Origin: Ramlibacter aquaticus
Lineage (GTDB): Bacteria > Pseudomonadota > Gammaproteobacteria > Burkholderiales > Burkholderiaceae_C
Reading direction: 5' to 3'
Assembly: GCF_015159745.1 (NCBI RefSeq)
Contig: NZ_JADDOJ010000029.1
Location: 1-45,718 of the forward strand
Length of the DNA: 45,718 nucleotides
Shown here: piece after piece, positions 7,438 to 16,788 of the stretch
How the letters are laid out: every line of letters begins with the position of its first letter
Numbering within the stretch: position 1 is the first letter of the stretch
Notes under the pieces: generated by a model
Told to the model about the DNA's origin: nothing
Database searches by the model: none
Seen by the model: the letters and a program-made list of their open reading frames with translations, nothing else
Made by a program: the position numbers and the translations under genes

Positions 7438-10007
7438 GCGGCTCGCGCTCCAGCCTCACGGTAAGCGAGGAGTCTCAGCGCATTGGCAACGACCAACAGC
7501 GTCGAACCCTCGTGGAACAGCACGGCGACGCCGATGTTCAACCCGAAGATCGTCGCCGGGATCAGGACGGCCACCATGCCGAGGCTCACCCACAGGTTCT
7601 GCTTGATGATGCGGCTGGTCTGGCGCGACAGACCTACGGCAAACGGCAGTTGCGCCAGGTCATCGGCCATCAACGCGACGTCCGCGGTTTCGAGCGCGAC
7701 GTCGGAGCCGGCCGCGCCCATCGCGATGCCCACTGTGGCGTTCGCCATGGCGGGTGCATCGTTGACGCCATCGCCCACCATCGCCACCTTGCCGGCCTCC
7801 CCGCGCAGCGCCTGGATCGCGCCAACCTTGTCCTCGGGCATCAGGTCGCCACGGGCCTCGGTCAGGCCCACGGTGCGCGCCACCGCGTCGGCCACGCGCT
7901 GGTTGTCCCCCGAGATCATCACCATGCGCGTGATTCCGAGATCGCGCAGGGCCTCCATCACGCCGGCCGCCGCAGGCCTTGGTGTATCCATCACGCCAAG
8001 AACTCCGAGATGCCGGTCGCCCTTTCGAACCAGCATGGTCGTGCGTCCCTGGGCGACCAGTTCCTCGTTGGCGCGGACGACGTCCGGGGGAGGCCGGGTC
8101 CCCTCGATTTCGGCGAACAGCTGCGCCTTGCCGACGTGCACGGTTTCGCCGTCGACCTGCGCCGTGACGCCGCGTCCCGTGATGCTGCTCAGGGCGGAGG
8201 CCTCGGGAGGGTCGTCGATCCCGGCCAGGCGTTCCCTGGCGCCCGCCACGATGGCAGCAGCGATCGGATGGTCACTGTGCTGTTCCACAGCCAGCGCGAC
8301 GGCAAGTAGTTCCGCCTCCTGTACGCCCTGTGCGGGCACCGCGTCCGTGAGCTTCGGCTTGCCTTCGGTCAGGGTGCCGGTCTTGTCGAAAGCGATCGCC
8401 GTGAGCGTGCCGAGGTTTTCGAGCGGCGCGCCGCCCTTGATCAGCACGCCGCCGCGGCCGGCGCGAGCCACGCCACTGAGCACCGCGCTGGGCACGGAGA
8501 TGGCCAGCGCGCAGGGACTCGCCGCAACGAGCACGGCCATGGCGCGATAGAAGCTGGCAGAGAACGGCTCGTCGATGACCACCCACGCAAACAGCAGCGC
8601 GCCCACGAGTAGCAGGACTGCCGGCACGAAGCGGCGCTCGAACTTTTCGGTGAAGTTCTGGGTCGGCGACCGCTGCGCCTCCGCTTCCGTGACCAGCCGC
8701 ACGACGCGCGCCATGGTCGACTCGGCGGCTCGGCGCGCGACCATGACGTCCACTGCACCTGCCCCGTTGATCGTGCCGGCGAAGATGCGGTGCCGGGCCG
8801 GCACGCGGCCGAAGTCCTTCAGCGCCTCCTGCGCGTCGGATACCGGAGCCTTGTCGACCGGCACGCTTTCCCCGGTGACCGGTGCCTGGTCAACGCTGGT
8901 CTCCCCCTTCACCACGATGCCGTCGGCGGGCATGCGTTCGTTGGGCCGCACTACCACGATGTCGCCCGGATTCAGCGACGCGACATCCACTTCCTCGGTT
9001 GCGCCGTTGCGGCGCACCAGGGCCCGCTCCGGCGCGAGCTTCGCCAGCGCCTCGATCGCGCGTCGGGCGCGGCCCATCGCGTAGTGCTCCAGGGAGTGTC
9101 CGAGGCTGAAGAGGAACAGCAGCAGCCCGCCTTCGGCCCACTTTCCCAGCGCCGCGGCACCGGCGGCCGCAACGAGCATGAGGGTGTCGATCTCGAAGCG
9201 GCGTGCGCGTATGTTCCCGATCGCTTCTCGCAACGTGTACCAGCCGCCGAAAAAATACGCAGCGATGAAGAAGCCCAACCCGACTCTCTCCAGGCCCACG
9301 CGCTCCACCAGCCAGCCGGCCAGCACGGCGACTCCTGCCAGCACGGCGAAGATCAGCTCGGACCGTTCGCCGAAGATGCCGCCATGCGCATGGTCGTGCC
9401 CGTGCTCGCCGTGTGCATGCTCGCCGTGGTCGTGACCCGCGTGGTCGTGAGCCGCGTGATCGTGGTCCTCGTCGCGGTGAGCGGCATGTTCGTCTCCCGC
9501 ATGCTCGCCGTGCTCCTCGTGATCGTGCCCATCGGCCGGCCGATGGGCGTGTTCTGGCCGCGGAGCCGGCAAGGCGATGCCGAGCCCTGCTATCGCCTTG
9601 CGCAAGTTGTCCTCGGTGGTGGCCTTCCGGTCGAATTCCACCCGGAGGACCCCACCGACACCGGCGTCCGCCTCCAGCACGCCGGGCAGCTCCCGTAGCG
9701 CGGCGGACACGCGCCGGGCTTCGCGCGCGTGCATGGCCTCCACGAGGAACAGCAGGTGACCGATCTCGTCCGTGATGTGGGCACCGGTCGCACAAGCGAT
9801 CTCACGCACCCGGTTCAAGGAGATCTCATTCGGGTCATAGTGAACGCACAGCTGCGGGGGACCACTGCCCTCGCGCACATGCGCCTCGAAAATCCCCGGC
9901 TTGCCCTGCAAGGTCGCGATCAGGCGTTCGATACAGCGATCGCGGAGGTCCTTGACCTCGGGCAGCACCACCGGCAGGTCCAGCCGAAGCTTCTCTGCAT
10001 TCACCAT
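7434..10007 (-). CDS. P1B-4-type metal-transporting ATPase (Co/Ni/Fe/Zn class) with His-rich N-terminus
   Basis: The 857-residue ATPase starts at ATG 10007, after GAGGACAACAACG; the longer open frame upstream has no support. Residues 1-145 resemble two degenerate HMA-like domains without CxxC. Residues 152-208 contain 20 histidines in HD/HE repeats. The ATPase core shows TGE (378-380), the transmembrane motif SPC (497-499, not CPC), DKTGT (541-545) and GDGVNDAP. The last helix carries HEGST (832-836). SPC plus HEG.T defines the P1B-4 group (CoaT/CtpD-like), which exports Co2+, Ni2+ or Fe2+ and sometimes Zn/Cd. It follows a ZIP gene by 14 bp and overlaps the lipoprotein gene downstream. Confidence 0.93.
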   Translation of the reverse strand: MVNAEKLRLDLPVVLPEVKDLRDRCIERLIATLQGKPGIFEAHVREGSGPPQLCVHYDPNEISLNRVREIACATGAHITDEIGHLLFLVEAMHAREARRVSAALRELPGVLEADAGVGGVLRVEFDRKATTEDNLRKAIAGLGIALPAPRPEHAHRPADGHDHEEHGEHAGDEHAAHRDEDHDHAAHDHAGHDHGEHAHGEHGHDHAHGGIFGERSELIFAVLAGVAVLAGWLVERVGLERVGLGFFIAAYFFGGWYTLREAIGNIRARRFEIDTLMLVAAAGAAALGKWAEGGLLLFLFSLGHSLEHYAMGRARRAIEALAKLAPERALVRRNGATEEVDVASLNPGDIVVVRPNERMPADGIVVKGETSVDQAPVTGESVPVDKAPVSDAQEALKDFGRVPARHRIFAGTINGAGAVDVMVARRAAESTMARVVRLVTEAEAQRSPTQNFTEKFERRFVPAVLLLVGALLFAWVVIDEPFSASFYRAMAVLVAASPCALAISVPSAVLSGVARAGRGGVLIKGGAPLENLGTLTAIAFDKTGTLTEGKPKLTDAVPAQGVQEAELLAVALAVEQHSDHPIAAAIVAGARERLAGIDDPPEASALSSITGRGVTAQVDGETVHVGKAQLFAEIEGTRPPPDVVRANEELVAQGRTTMLVRKGDRHLGVLGVMDTPRPAAAGVMEALRDLGITRMVMISGDNQRVADAVARTVGLTEARGDLMPEDKVGAIQALRGEAGKVAMVGDGVNDAPAMANATVGIAMGAAGSDVALETADVALMADDLAQLPFAVGLSRQTSRIIKQNLWVSLGMVAVLIPATIFGLNIGVAVLFHEGSTLLVVANALRLLAYREAGARAA

Positions 10008-10021
10008 CGTTGTTGTCCTCT

Positions 10022-10747
10022 TCAGTTTTCCACCAGCATCTCGATCACGAGGAACAGGAGGAAGCCGAGGAAGAAGGCGGCCACCGACCAATGCGTCTCC
10101 TCGACTTCATGCGCTTCGACCAGCAACTCCTCGGTCACCAGGTACAGCATTGCGACAATGCCCACGCCCAGCAGCACGGCGAACGGGAACGGTGAGAGCG
10201 AGCCGAAGAACAGGCGACCAAGCACGGCCGCCGCGCACAACACCAGGGCCAGCCCCGGCGCGGTGGCGACGGCGAGCAGGCGGCGCACCCCCGATCCCGC
10301 CACCTCCGTGGTGACCGACAGGGCGACGAACAGGACCTCCAGCGTGAGCGCCACTGCCAGCAGAATCCCGGATTTCTCGCCTGCGGCGAAGGCCATCCCC
10401 AGCACCAGCCCGTCGATCGTGAAGTCCAGTGCCGTGACCAGCAGCAGCCCCGTGGGAATTCCACCGGCGCCTCCACTGCGCCCTTCGAGCTTCTGCTCCA
10501 GGATTCGCAGCCCCAGCATGAGCGCGATGCCGATTGCGAAGCCGACGATCACGGGAATGGCCGCCTCGGTGCGCTCCTTCGGCAACAGCTCCAGCGCCGT
10601 TGCCGCGAACACGATGCCCGCGGCGAAGTGCTGGATCGCTGCCGTCACCGCCGGCGAGGGGGGGCGCCGCACGGCCACAATCCCGCCCACCGTCGCCGCC
10701 AACAGCGCCGGCAGGGTGAACAGGAGGACTACAAGGGCGGGTGCCAT
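10022..10747 (-). CDS. ZIP-family divalent metal transporter
   Basis: This 241-residue protein has about eight hydrophobic helices and starts at ATG 10747, two bases after the stop of the PII-like gene. The helix IV/V signature of ZIP proteins is recognisable: HFAAGIVFAATALELLPKER, and TALDFTIDGLVLGMAFAAGE where many ZIPs have HN.PEG. The second site is therefore altered to D-F-T-I-D-G. ZIP proteins normally bring Zn, Fe, Mn or Co into the cytosol, so finding one between CzcA and an exporting ATPase is unexpected. Changed ligands could mean a different metal, a sensor role or reversed function; this is inference. Confidence 0.85.
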   Translation of the reverse strand: MAPALVVLLFTLPALLAATVGGIVAVRRPPSPAVTAAIQHFAAGIVFAATALELLPKERTEAAIPVIVGFAIGIALMLGLRILEQKLEGRSGGAGGIPTGLLLVTALDFTIDGLVLGMAFAAGEKSGILLAVALTLEVLFVALSVTTEVAGSGVRRLLAVATAPGLALVLCAAAVLGRLFFGSLSPFPFAVLLGVGIVAMLYLVTEELLVEAHEVEETHWSVAAFFLGFLLFLVIEMLVEN

Positions 10748-10749
10748 GC

Positions 10750-11088
10750 TCAGGCGATGGGCGAGGCCTGCTCGACCTCCGTCACATAGACCCAGCCGGC
10801 CATCCGCTGACCGGTGCGGCCGTGCTGGCGGATCAGGCCCACCAGCTCGTCCACATGCTCGCCTTCGCACAAAAGTTCCAGCTTGTACTCGTTGACCACT
10901 TCGTCTCCCAGCTCGACGGAATACTGGCGCTCCCATTCGTCCAGAGGCAGCAGCGTTCCCTTGACGAGGTATACGGCAAGATTGGGAACTCCCTTGTCAG
11001 CCGCAGCCGCCCATGCGGCCGAGGCTTTCAATGCAGCGATCACCGCGCCGACCCGATGGGCATGGATATAGGCCTTGATTTCCTTCAT
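10750..11088 (-). CDS. PII-like signalling protein of RND operon
   Basis: This 112-residue protein starts MKEIKAYIHAHRVGAVIAAL and has the compact alternating strand/helix pattern of PII/CutA-like trimers. It includes VYLVKGTLLPLDEWERQYSVE and GDEVVNEYKLELLCEGEHVDEL. It lacks the T-loop tyrosine region and ATP-binding signature of GlnB, so it is one of the PII-like proteins found beside heavy-metal RND genes. Its ATG overlaps the czcA stop (ATGA) and its stop is two bases from the ZIP start, so all three are coupled. A role sensing a metal or nucleotide to tune the pump is inferred. Confidence 0.75.
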   Translation of the reverse strand: MKEIKAYIHAHRVGAVIAALKASAAWAAAADKGVPNLAVYLVKGTLLPLDEWERQYSVELGDEVVNEYKLELLCEGEHVDELVGLIRQHGRTGQRMAGWVYVTEVEQASPIA

Positions 11089-14000
11089 TGCAGGGCTCCC
11101 GGTTGGTGGCCGGCCGCACGTGCTTGTGCGCGGCTTTCGGCCCATTCGTACATGAGCGGCAACAGCAGCAGCGTGAGCGCGGTCGACGTGAAGAGTCCGC
11201 CGACCACCACCGTCGCCAACGGGCGCTGTGTCTCGGCGCCCACCCCGGTGGACAGCAGCATCGGCACCAGCCCCAGGATGGCTACTGACGCGGTCATCAG
11301 CACCGGCCGCAAGCGCAGCGCCGCCCCCTGGGTCACGGCCTCGCGCACCGAAAGCCCCTGCTGCCGCAGGCCGTTGAGGAACGACACCAGCACGATGCCA
11401 TTGAGCATCGCCACCCCGAACACCGCGATGAAGCCGATCGCCGAAGGCACGGAAACGTACTGCCCCGTCACGAACAATCCGATCACCCCGCCGATGATGG
11501 CGAAGGGCACGTTGGCAATGATCAACGTCGCGTGGCGCAGCGAATCGAACGCCGTGTACAGCAACAGGAAGATCAGGCCGATGGTGAGCGGCACGATCAC
11601 CGCCAGGCGCGCCATCGCGCGCTGCTGGTTTTCGAAGGCGCCGCCCCATTCGATCCAGTAGCCGGCCGGAAGCTTGACGCTCTTTTCGATCGCAGCGTTG
11701 GCATCCTTCACAAAGCCATCGATGTCGCGCCCCCGCACGTCCATCTCGAGCACCGCGTAGCGTTGCAGCGCCTCCCGCCGCACGAAGGAATAGCCCTCGT
11801 CCATCTCGATCTTCGCCACCTGCGAGAACGGCACCAGGGCGCCTTCAGCGGTTCGGATCGGGATGGCTGCGATCGCCGCCGGCGAACTTCGCGCCGAATC
11901 GGCCAGCCGCACCGCGATGTCAAACCGGCGCGTGCCTTCGATAAGCGTGGACACGGAACTGCCCCCGATGCCGCTCTGCACGATCTCGAGGATCTCGTCG
12001 GCGTTGATCCCCAGCCGCGCGGCAGCAGCGCGATCCACCTTGATCACGAGCTGAGGCTTGCCCTTGTTGGCCTCCGCCGCGAGGTCGGCGACGCCCGGCA
12101 CGTCGGCCAGCGTATTGCGGATCTGTGCCGTGAGCCGGTCCAGGGTCTCCAGGTCCTCGCCATAGAGCTTCAAGGCCAGCGCAGCGCGTACGCCGGAGAT
12201 CAGTTCCTCCACGCGCATCTGGATCGGCTGCGTGGCGCCGAAGACCGCCGTCGGCACGGCTTTCTCCAACGCCTCCTGCATCTCCCGCCCCAGGGCATCG
12301 AAGGACATCTTCCGCGGCCACTCGCTCTGCGGCTTGAGGTCCAGCAGCACCTCCATGTAGTTCACGTCGGCGGTCTCGCCCTTCTCCGCGCGACCGATGG
12401 TGGCGAGCACCGAGCGGACCTGCGGAAATTGCTTGCGCAGCTGCGCATCGACGACGTTCGAGACGCGGATCGACTCCTGGAGCGAAGTCGAGGGAATCCC
12501 GGTGACCCGGAACATGAGGCTGCCTTCCTGCAAAGTCGGCATGAACTCCTTGCCAAGGAACGGGAACAGCGCGAGCACCAGCACGAGCAGGCCCACGGCG
12601 CTGCCGATGACCCGCTTCTTGCGTTCGAGCGCCCAAGCCAGCAGCGGCAGGTAGGCCCGCTTGGCGGCGGCGACCAGGAAGGTGTCACGCTCCTTCTTCG
12701 GCCTCAGGATCAGTGCCGCGAGAACGGGCACGAGCGTGAGCGACAGCAGCAGCGAACCCGCCATCGCGAAGGTGATGGTCAACGCCATCGGCTTGAACAT
12801 CTTGCCTTCCAGCCCGGTCAGCGAGAACAGCGGCAGGAACACCACGATGATGATGACGATCGCGAACGCGATCGGGTTGACCACCTCGCTCGCCGCCTGC
12901 AGCACGAGGTTCGTGCGGTTCACGCGCTGGCCGCTTTCCTGCGCGTGCGCGAGCAGGCGGAACGCGTTCTCCACCATCACCACGGCGCCGTCGACCATCA
13001 TTCCGGTGCCGATCGCCAGGCCGGCGAGCGACATCAGGTTGGCGCTGACCCCGAACTGCTTCATCAGGATGAAGGCCATCAGCATCGCGAGCGGCAGGGT
13101 CACGATCACCACGATCGCCGACCGGAACTCGCCGAGGAACAGGAACAGGATGATGGCCACCAGCACCGCGCCTTCGACCAGCGAACTCTCCGCCGTCTTC
13201 AGCGCCTTCTGGACCAGCTCCGTGCGGTCGTAGATCGGCTTGATCTCCACGCCCTTGGGCAGCGCCGCCTGCGCAACCTTGAGCTTTGCCTTGACCGCGT
13301 CCACCACCGTCTGTGCGTTCTCGTTGACGCGCGCGAGCGCGATCCCGAGCACGGTCTCCTGCCCGTTCTTGGTGACGGCACCGAAGCGCATGGCAGGCGC
13401 CTCGGTCACGGCCGCGACGTCGCGCACGTACACGGGCGCGCCGTTGCGCTCCGCCAGCACGACGCTGCCGATGTCTGCGGTGTTCGCCACCAAGCCGAGG
13501 CCGCGCACGAGGTACTGCTCCGAGCCGATGTCGATCGACTGCCCACCGACCTGCTTGTTGTTGGCGGCCAGCCGCGCCATCACCTCCTTGAACGAGATCT
13601 GGTACTTGATCAGCCGTTGCGGATCGACCTGCACCTGGTACTGCTTCTCGTGGCCGCCCCAGGACATGACGTCGTCCACGCCGGGCGCCGTGCGCACGAT
13701 CAGGCGGACCGTCCAGTCCTGCAACGTGCGCAGGTCCATGGCAGAGAGCTTGTTGTCGGCGGATTCCACGGTGTACCAGAAGACCTGACCCAGGCCTGAG
13801 CTGTTCGGTCCCAGCACCGGCTCTCCGTAGCCCTGAGGCAGGCGCTCCTTGGCTTCCTGCAGCTTTTCGCCGACCAGCCGGCGAGCGAAGTAGATGTCGA
13901 CGTCGTCCTTGAAGTACACCCCGACGTAAGAGAGGCCGAACAGCGAGACGGAGCGCACCTCCTCCACACCGGGCAGGCCGGCCATGGCACCTTCGATGGG

Positions 14001-14201
14001 CGCCGTGAGCAGCTTCTCGACGTCTTCGGCGGCGAGACCTGGCGATTCCGTGTAGACGTTCACCTGGATCGGCGTGACGTCGGGAAATGCGTCCACCGGG
14101 ACCTGGCGGAAGGCCTGCACGCCCAGGCCGATGATGACCGCGAAGGCGACCAGCACCAGGACCTTGTAGCGCAGCGAGGCGTTGACGATGGCATTGAGCA
14201 T
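11085..14201 (-). CDS. czcA: Heavy-metal efflux RND pump, CzcA family
   Basis: This 1038-residue inner-membrane pump has two repeats of one helix, a large periplasmic loop and five to six helices. Typical features are the opening QVPVDAFPDVTPIQVNVYTESPGL and the helix-4 stretch GLAIGTGMMVDGAVVMVENAF, whose acidic residue belongs to the proton path. Members use proton-motive force to expel divalent cations from the periplasm through CzcB and CzcC. The helix-4 signature (MMVDGAVVMVE) is nearer to CzcA/NccA than to CusA (compare the pump at 29872-33054). I therefore call Zn/Co/Cd/Ni export, with substrate uncertain. It is 12 bp from czcB and overlaps the PII-like gene. Confidence 0.92.
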   Translation of the reverse strand: MLNAIVNASLRYKVLVLVAFAVIIGLGVQAFRQVPVDAFPDVTPIQVNVYTESPGLAAEDVEKLLTAPIEGAMAGLPGVEEVRSVSLFGLSYVGVYFKDDVDIYFARRLVGEKLQEAKERLPQGYGEPVLGPNSSGLGQVFWYTVESADNKLSAMDLRTLQDWTVRLIVRTAPGVDDVMSWGGHEKQYQVQVDPQRLIKYQISFKEVMARLAANNKQVGGQSIDIGSEQYLVRGLGLVANTADIGSVVLAERNGAPVYVRDVAAVTEAPAMRFGAVTKNGQETVLGIALARVNENAQTVVDAVKAKLKVAQAALPKGVEIKPIYDRTELVQKALKTAESSLVEGAVLVAIILFLFLGEFRSAIVVIVTLPLAMLMAFILMKQFGVSANLMSLAGLAIGTGMMVDGAVVMVENAFRLLAHAQESGQRVNRTNLVLQAASEVVNPIAFAIVIIIVVFLPLFSLTGLEGKMFKPMALTITFAMAGSLLLSLTLVPVLAALILRPKKERDTFLVAAAKRAYLPLLAWALERKKRVIGSAVGLLVLVLALFPFLGKEFMPTLQEGSLMFRVTGIPSTSLQESIRVSNVVDAQLRKQFPQVRSVLATIGRAEKGETADVNYMEVLLDLKPQSEWPRKMSFDALGREMQEALEKAVPTAVFGATQPIQMRVEELISGVRAALALKLYGEDLETLDRLTAQIRNTLADVPGVADLAAEANKGKPQLVIKVDRAAAARLGINADEILEIVQSGIGGSSVSTLIEGTRRFDIAVRLADSARSSPAAIAAIPIRTAEGALVPFSQVAKIEMDEGYSFVRREALQRYAVLEMDVRGRDIDGFVKDANAAIEKSVKLPAGYWIEWGGAFENQQRAMARLAVIVPLTIGLIFLLLYTAFDSLRHATLIIANVPFAIIGGVIGLFVTGQYVSVPSAIGFIAVFGVAMLNGIVLVSFLNGLRQQGLSVREAVTQGAALRLRPVLMTASVAILGLVPMLLSTGVGAETQRPLATVVVGGLFTSTALTLLLLPLMYEWAESRAQARAAGHQPGALQ

Positions 14202-14213
14202 TGAAAGTCCTTC

Positions 14214-15380
14214 TCAGTGCTCGCTGCTGATCTGCGACTTCAGCACGCGGGCCTTGAGGGCATACGCGCCGGCCGTGACCACCTTGTCGCCAGCGGCCAG
14301 GCCCGAGCGGATGACGGTGCGGCCGCCGGTCTTCTCACCCGGCTCCACGGCTCGGGGCTCGAAGCCGCTCGCCCCCTGCACGAACACGGTGGGTTGGCCC
14401 TGCAGCAGCAGGATCGCGCCGTCCGGCACGGCGAGCACCGGTGCGCCCGTCGTGCCGGTGGAGATCTCCGCCGTCGCGAACATCTCGGGCTTCAGACGAC
14501 CGTCACGGTTATCCACTTCGATGCGCGCGGGGATGGCACGCGTGTCCTTGTCCATCACGCTCGCCACGTACGTCACGCGACCCGGGAAGCGCACGCCGGG
14601 ATAGGCCGCGACCAGCACGGCGGCGGGCGCGCCCACGCGCACCTTGGCCAGCAGGTCCTCGGTGAGGTTCGCCTCGATCCACAGGCGCGACAGATCGGCC
14701 ACGGTGAAAACGGGCTCGCTCGGGGAAGCCAGTTCGCCGATCGTGGCCTTCTTCTGGATGATGGATCCCGCGAGGGGGGCCCGCAGCGTGAAGCCGGTCT
14801 GGTCACCGCCGCCAGAGGCCCCCAGCAGGCGCACCTTGTCGCGCGCGGCTGCCAGTTCGGCATTGGCCTTCTCCAGCTCCGCGCCGGCGCGGAGCATCTC
14901 GCGCCGGGGCACGATCTCCTCGGCTGCCAGCCGGCTCGCCCGCTGGTAATCGGCCTCCGCCATGCGCTGCGCAGCCTGCGCCTGCCGCAGGCTGCTCTGG
15001 GACTCGCCCAGCGCCACGCTGTCCAACGTTGCCAGCGCCTGGCCGGCCTTGACGGTGTCGCCCAGGTTCGCCATCACTCGCACGATGCGGCCTTCCACGC
15101 GGGGCGCCACGCGCGCCCAACGATCCTGGTTCGCCTTGATCGTCGCGGTGACGCTCACGATGTCGGGTGCGTTCTGTGGCTGGATGGCCTGTACCTGCAA
15201 GCCCGCGCGCGTCGCCTCTTCGGCGCTCAGCTGGATGCCGGTGTCCTTCTTCGCTTCGGCTTCCTTGTGGCCTTCTTCGGCGGGTTTGCCGCAAGCGGCA
15301 AGCAGGAACGCCAACACGGCGGCAGTGGCCGCCAACCGCATGCGTGCGGCCGGCCGGTGGGATGCAATGGTTCTGTTCAT
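14214..15380 (-). CDS. czcB: RND periplasmic adaptor, CzcB family
   Basis: This 388-residue lipoprotein has signal and lipobox FLLAAC, then a charged linker rich in Glu/Lys/His. The membrane-fusion-protein core follows: a barrel-sandwich half-motif RWARVAPRVEGRIVRVMANLGDTV, a coiled-coil hairpin (residues about 130-190, Gln/Ala/Glu-rich) and FTLRAPLAGSIIQKKATIGE. The beta-barrel and membrane-proximal domain end near KSQISSEH. It links the CzcA pump to the CzcC outer-membrane channel and may hand metal over. It lies 10 bp downstream of czcC and 12 bp upstream of czcA in a normal czcCBA order. Confidence 0.92.
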   Translation of the reverse strand: MNRTIASHRPAARMRLAATAAVLAFLLAACGKPAEEGHKEAEAKKDTGIQLSAEEATRAGLQVQAIQPQNAPDIVSVTATIKANQDRWARVAPRVEGRIVRVMANLGDTVKAGQALATLDSVALGESQSSLRQAQAAQRMAEADYQRASRLAAEEIVPRREMLRAGAELEKANAELAAARDKVRLLGASGGGDQTGFTLRAPLAGSIIQKKATIGELASPSEPVFTVADLSRLWIEANLTEDLLAKVRVGAPAAVLVAAYPGVRFPGRVTYVASVMDKDTRAIPARIEVDNRDGRLKPEMFATAEISTGTTGAPVLAVPDGAILLLQGQPTVFVQGASGFEPRAVEPGEKTGGRTVIRSGLAAGDKVVTAGAYALKARVLKSQISSEH

Positions 15381-15390
15381 GGCGGGAATC

Positions 15391-16677
15391 TCAGGGCCGG
15401 CCGCTGAAGCCGGCGGTGGCTTCGAGCGTCAGGCGGGTGGTCTGGTAATCGAGCAGCGCATCGAGCAGCTCGCGCCGGGCGTCGAGAACCTGCCGATTGG
15501 TGATCAGCAGCTCCAGCAGGCCGATCTGGCCGGCCTGCAGCGAGCGCGAGGAAAGCTGCTCGTTGCGCGACAGCGCGGGCAACACCGAACGCTCCAGGCG
15601 CTCGATGCGCTGACGCAGGCTTTGCAGCCGCGCCCACAGGGCGTGCACCTGCGTCGGCGTGTCGCGCTCGGCGGACTGCCGCTCGATGCCGGCCTGGCTG
15701 GCTTCGGAAGCGGCCTGCCCGATGGCAGTAGCGTTGTGCCGGAAGAGCGGCAGCGGAACCGACAGCGAGAAGGTGGTGAGGTTCTCCCGAGCGCTGGGCG
15801 GCCCTTCGCGGCCCGCCGCGACGCCAAGCGTGACGTCCGGATAGCGCGCCGCCTGCTCCAGCTTCAGCCGCGCCTGGGCGCTGCGCTCGCGCGCCGACAA
15901 GGCCTGCAGCCTGGGCTGCGCGCTCGCGCGGGCGAGCAGCTCCGCTTCGTCATAACCGACGGCGACCGGTTCGAGCACGCCCTCGACCACCGGCAGCTGC
16001 TGCGGCGTCAGTTGCAGCGGCGTGGCCAGCGCCGCGCGTGCTTCCAGCAACTGCTCCTGCGTAGAAGCGAGGTGGTTGCGCGCGCGCTCGGCTTCCACCA
16101 AGGCAACGTTGGCGTCGAGACGCGTGTCCTCACCGGCCGCGCGGCGGCGTTCTACCGCCTGCGCAGTGTTGTCGAACAGGCGCGTGGCCTCACCTTCGAT
16201 GGCCACGCGGCGCTGCAGGGCCAGGACGCGATAGAAGCGGCGTGCCACCTCCGCGCGCTGCTGCAGGCGCTCGTGCTCGATCTCCAGGCCGACGGCGTCC
16301 AGGCCGGCATGCGCGGCTTCGCGACGCCAGCCAGGCTGGCCAGCGATTTCGAACGTCTGCGCAACGCCGGCGTTCCACTCATTCCAGCTCTCGTCGCCGC
16401 TGCTGGCGGCAATGCGGCGGCGCGTGCCCTCCAGCGAAAGTTGCGGATTGTTCTGCAGCAGGGCGCCGGCATCCGTGGCGGCGCCCTGCGCCGCAGATAA
16501 CTGGGCCGTCTTGGCGCGCAGCACGGGATTCGCAGCCTCGGCCAGGGCCAGCGCCTCCGGCAAGGTCAGCAGCTGTTGCGCCGCTTGCGGCACGGGGGTG
16601 CCGCTGGCAGCCGGCTGGCTCCAGCCAGCGGGCGGAATGGCCAGGACACAGGCCACCGCCAGCGATGGGAATCGCAT
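15391..16677 (-). CDS. czcC: Outer-membrane channel of RND efflux, CzcC (TolC family)
   Basis: The 428-residue protein starts at ATG 16677 behind GGAGG, with a signal peptide ending near GWS-QP. Two internal OEP repeats have long coiled-coil helices, for example LTLPEALALAEAANPVL, ARRFYRVLALQRRVAIE and the second-repeat YDEAELLARASAQPRL. The ending DYQTTRLTLEATAGF is typical of CzcC. As a trimer it forms the outer-membrane duct for metal expelled by CzcA/CzcB. It begins 110 bp after the CzcI gene; a stable hairpin lies in that gap. Confidence 0.92.
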   Translation of the reverse strand: MRFPSLAVACVLAIPPAGWSQPAASGTPVPQAAQQLLTLPEALALAEAANPVLRAKTAQLSAAQGAATDAGALLQNNPQLSLEGTRRRIAASSGDESWNEWNAGVAQTFEIAGQPGWRREAAHAGLDAVGLEIEHERLQQRAEVARRFYRVLALQRRVAIEGEATRLFDNTAQAVERRRAAGEDTRLDANVALVEAERARNHLASTQEQLLEARAALATPLQLTPQQLPVVEGVLEPVAVGYDEAELLARASAQPRLQALSARERSAQARLKLEQAARYPDVTLGVAAGREGPPSARENLTTFSLSVPLPLFRHNATAIGQAASEASQAGIERQSAERDTPTQVHALWARLQSLRQRIERLERSVLPALSRNEQLSSRSLQAGQIGLLELLITNRQVLDARRELLDALLDYQTTRLTLEATAGFSGRP

Positions 16678-16726
16678 CGAAATCCTCCGATCACGGAAAC
16701 AAGCGAACAAGCGATCGGCGACGGCC

Positions 16727-16750
16727 GCGCCCCGGCCTATCCGGGGGCGC
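16727..16750. other. GC-rich hairpin between czcI and czcC
   Basis: GCGCCCCGG-CCTAT-CCGGGGGCGC forms a stem of about nine pairs with a 5-base loop. It has no T-run on the transcribed (minus) strand, so it is unlikely to stop transcription fully. It may set mRNA processing or differential expression between czcI and czcCBA. Confidence 0.5.
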
Positions 16751-16788
16751 GCAATTCAAAGATGGGAAAGAGGGGCCGCCGCGCCGAG

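Noticed and set aside
11532..13799. 755-codon plus-strand reading frame antisense to czcA
   Set aside because: The composition (Arg/His/Gln-rich) and lack of any domain show it is a shadow of czcA.
16727..16750. Hairpin between czcI and czcC as a transcription terminator
   Set aside because: It has no T-run on the transcribed strand and lies inside an operon whose later genes must be expressed.
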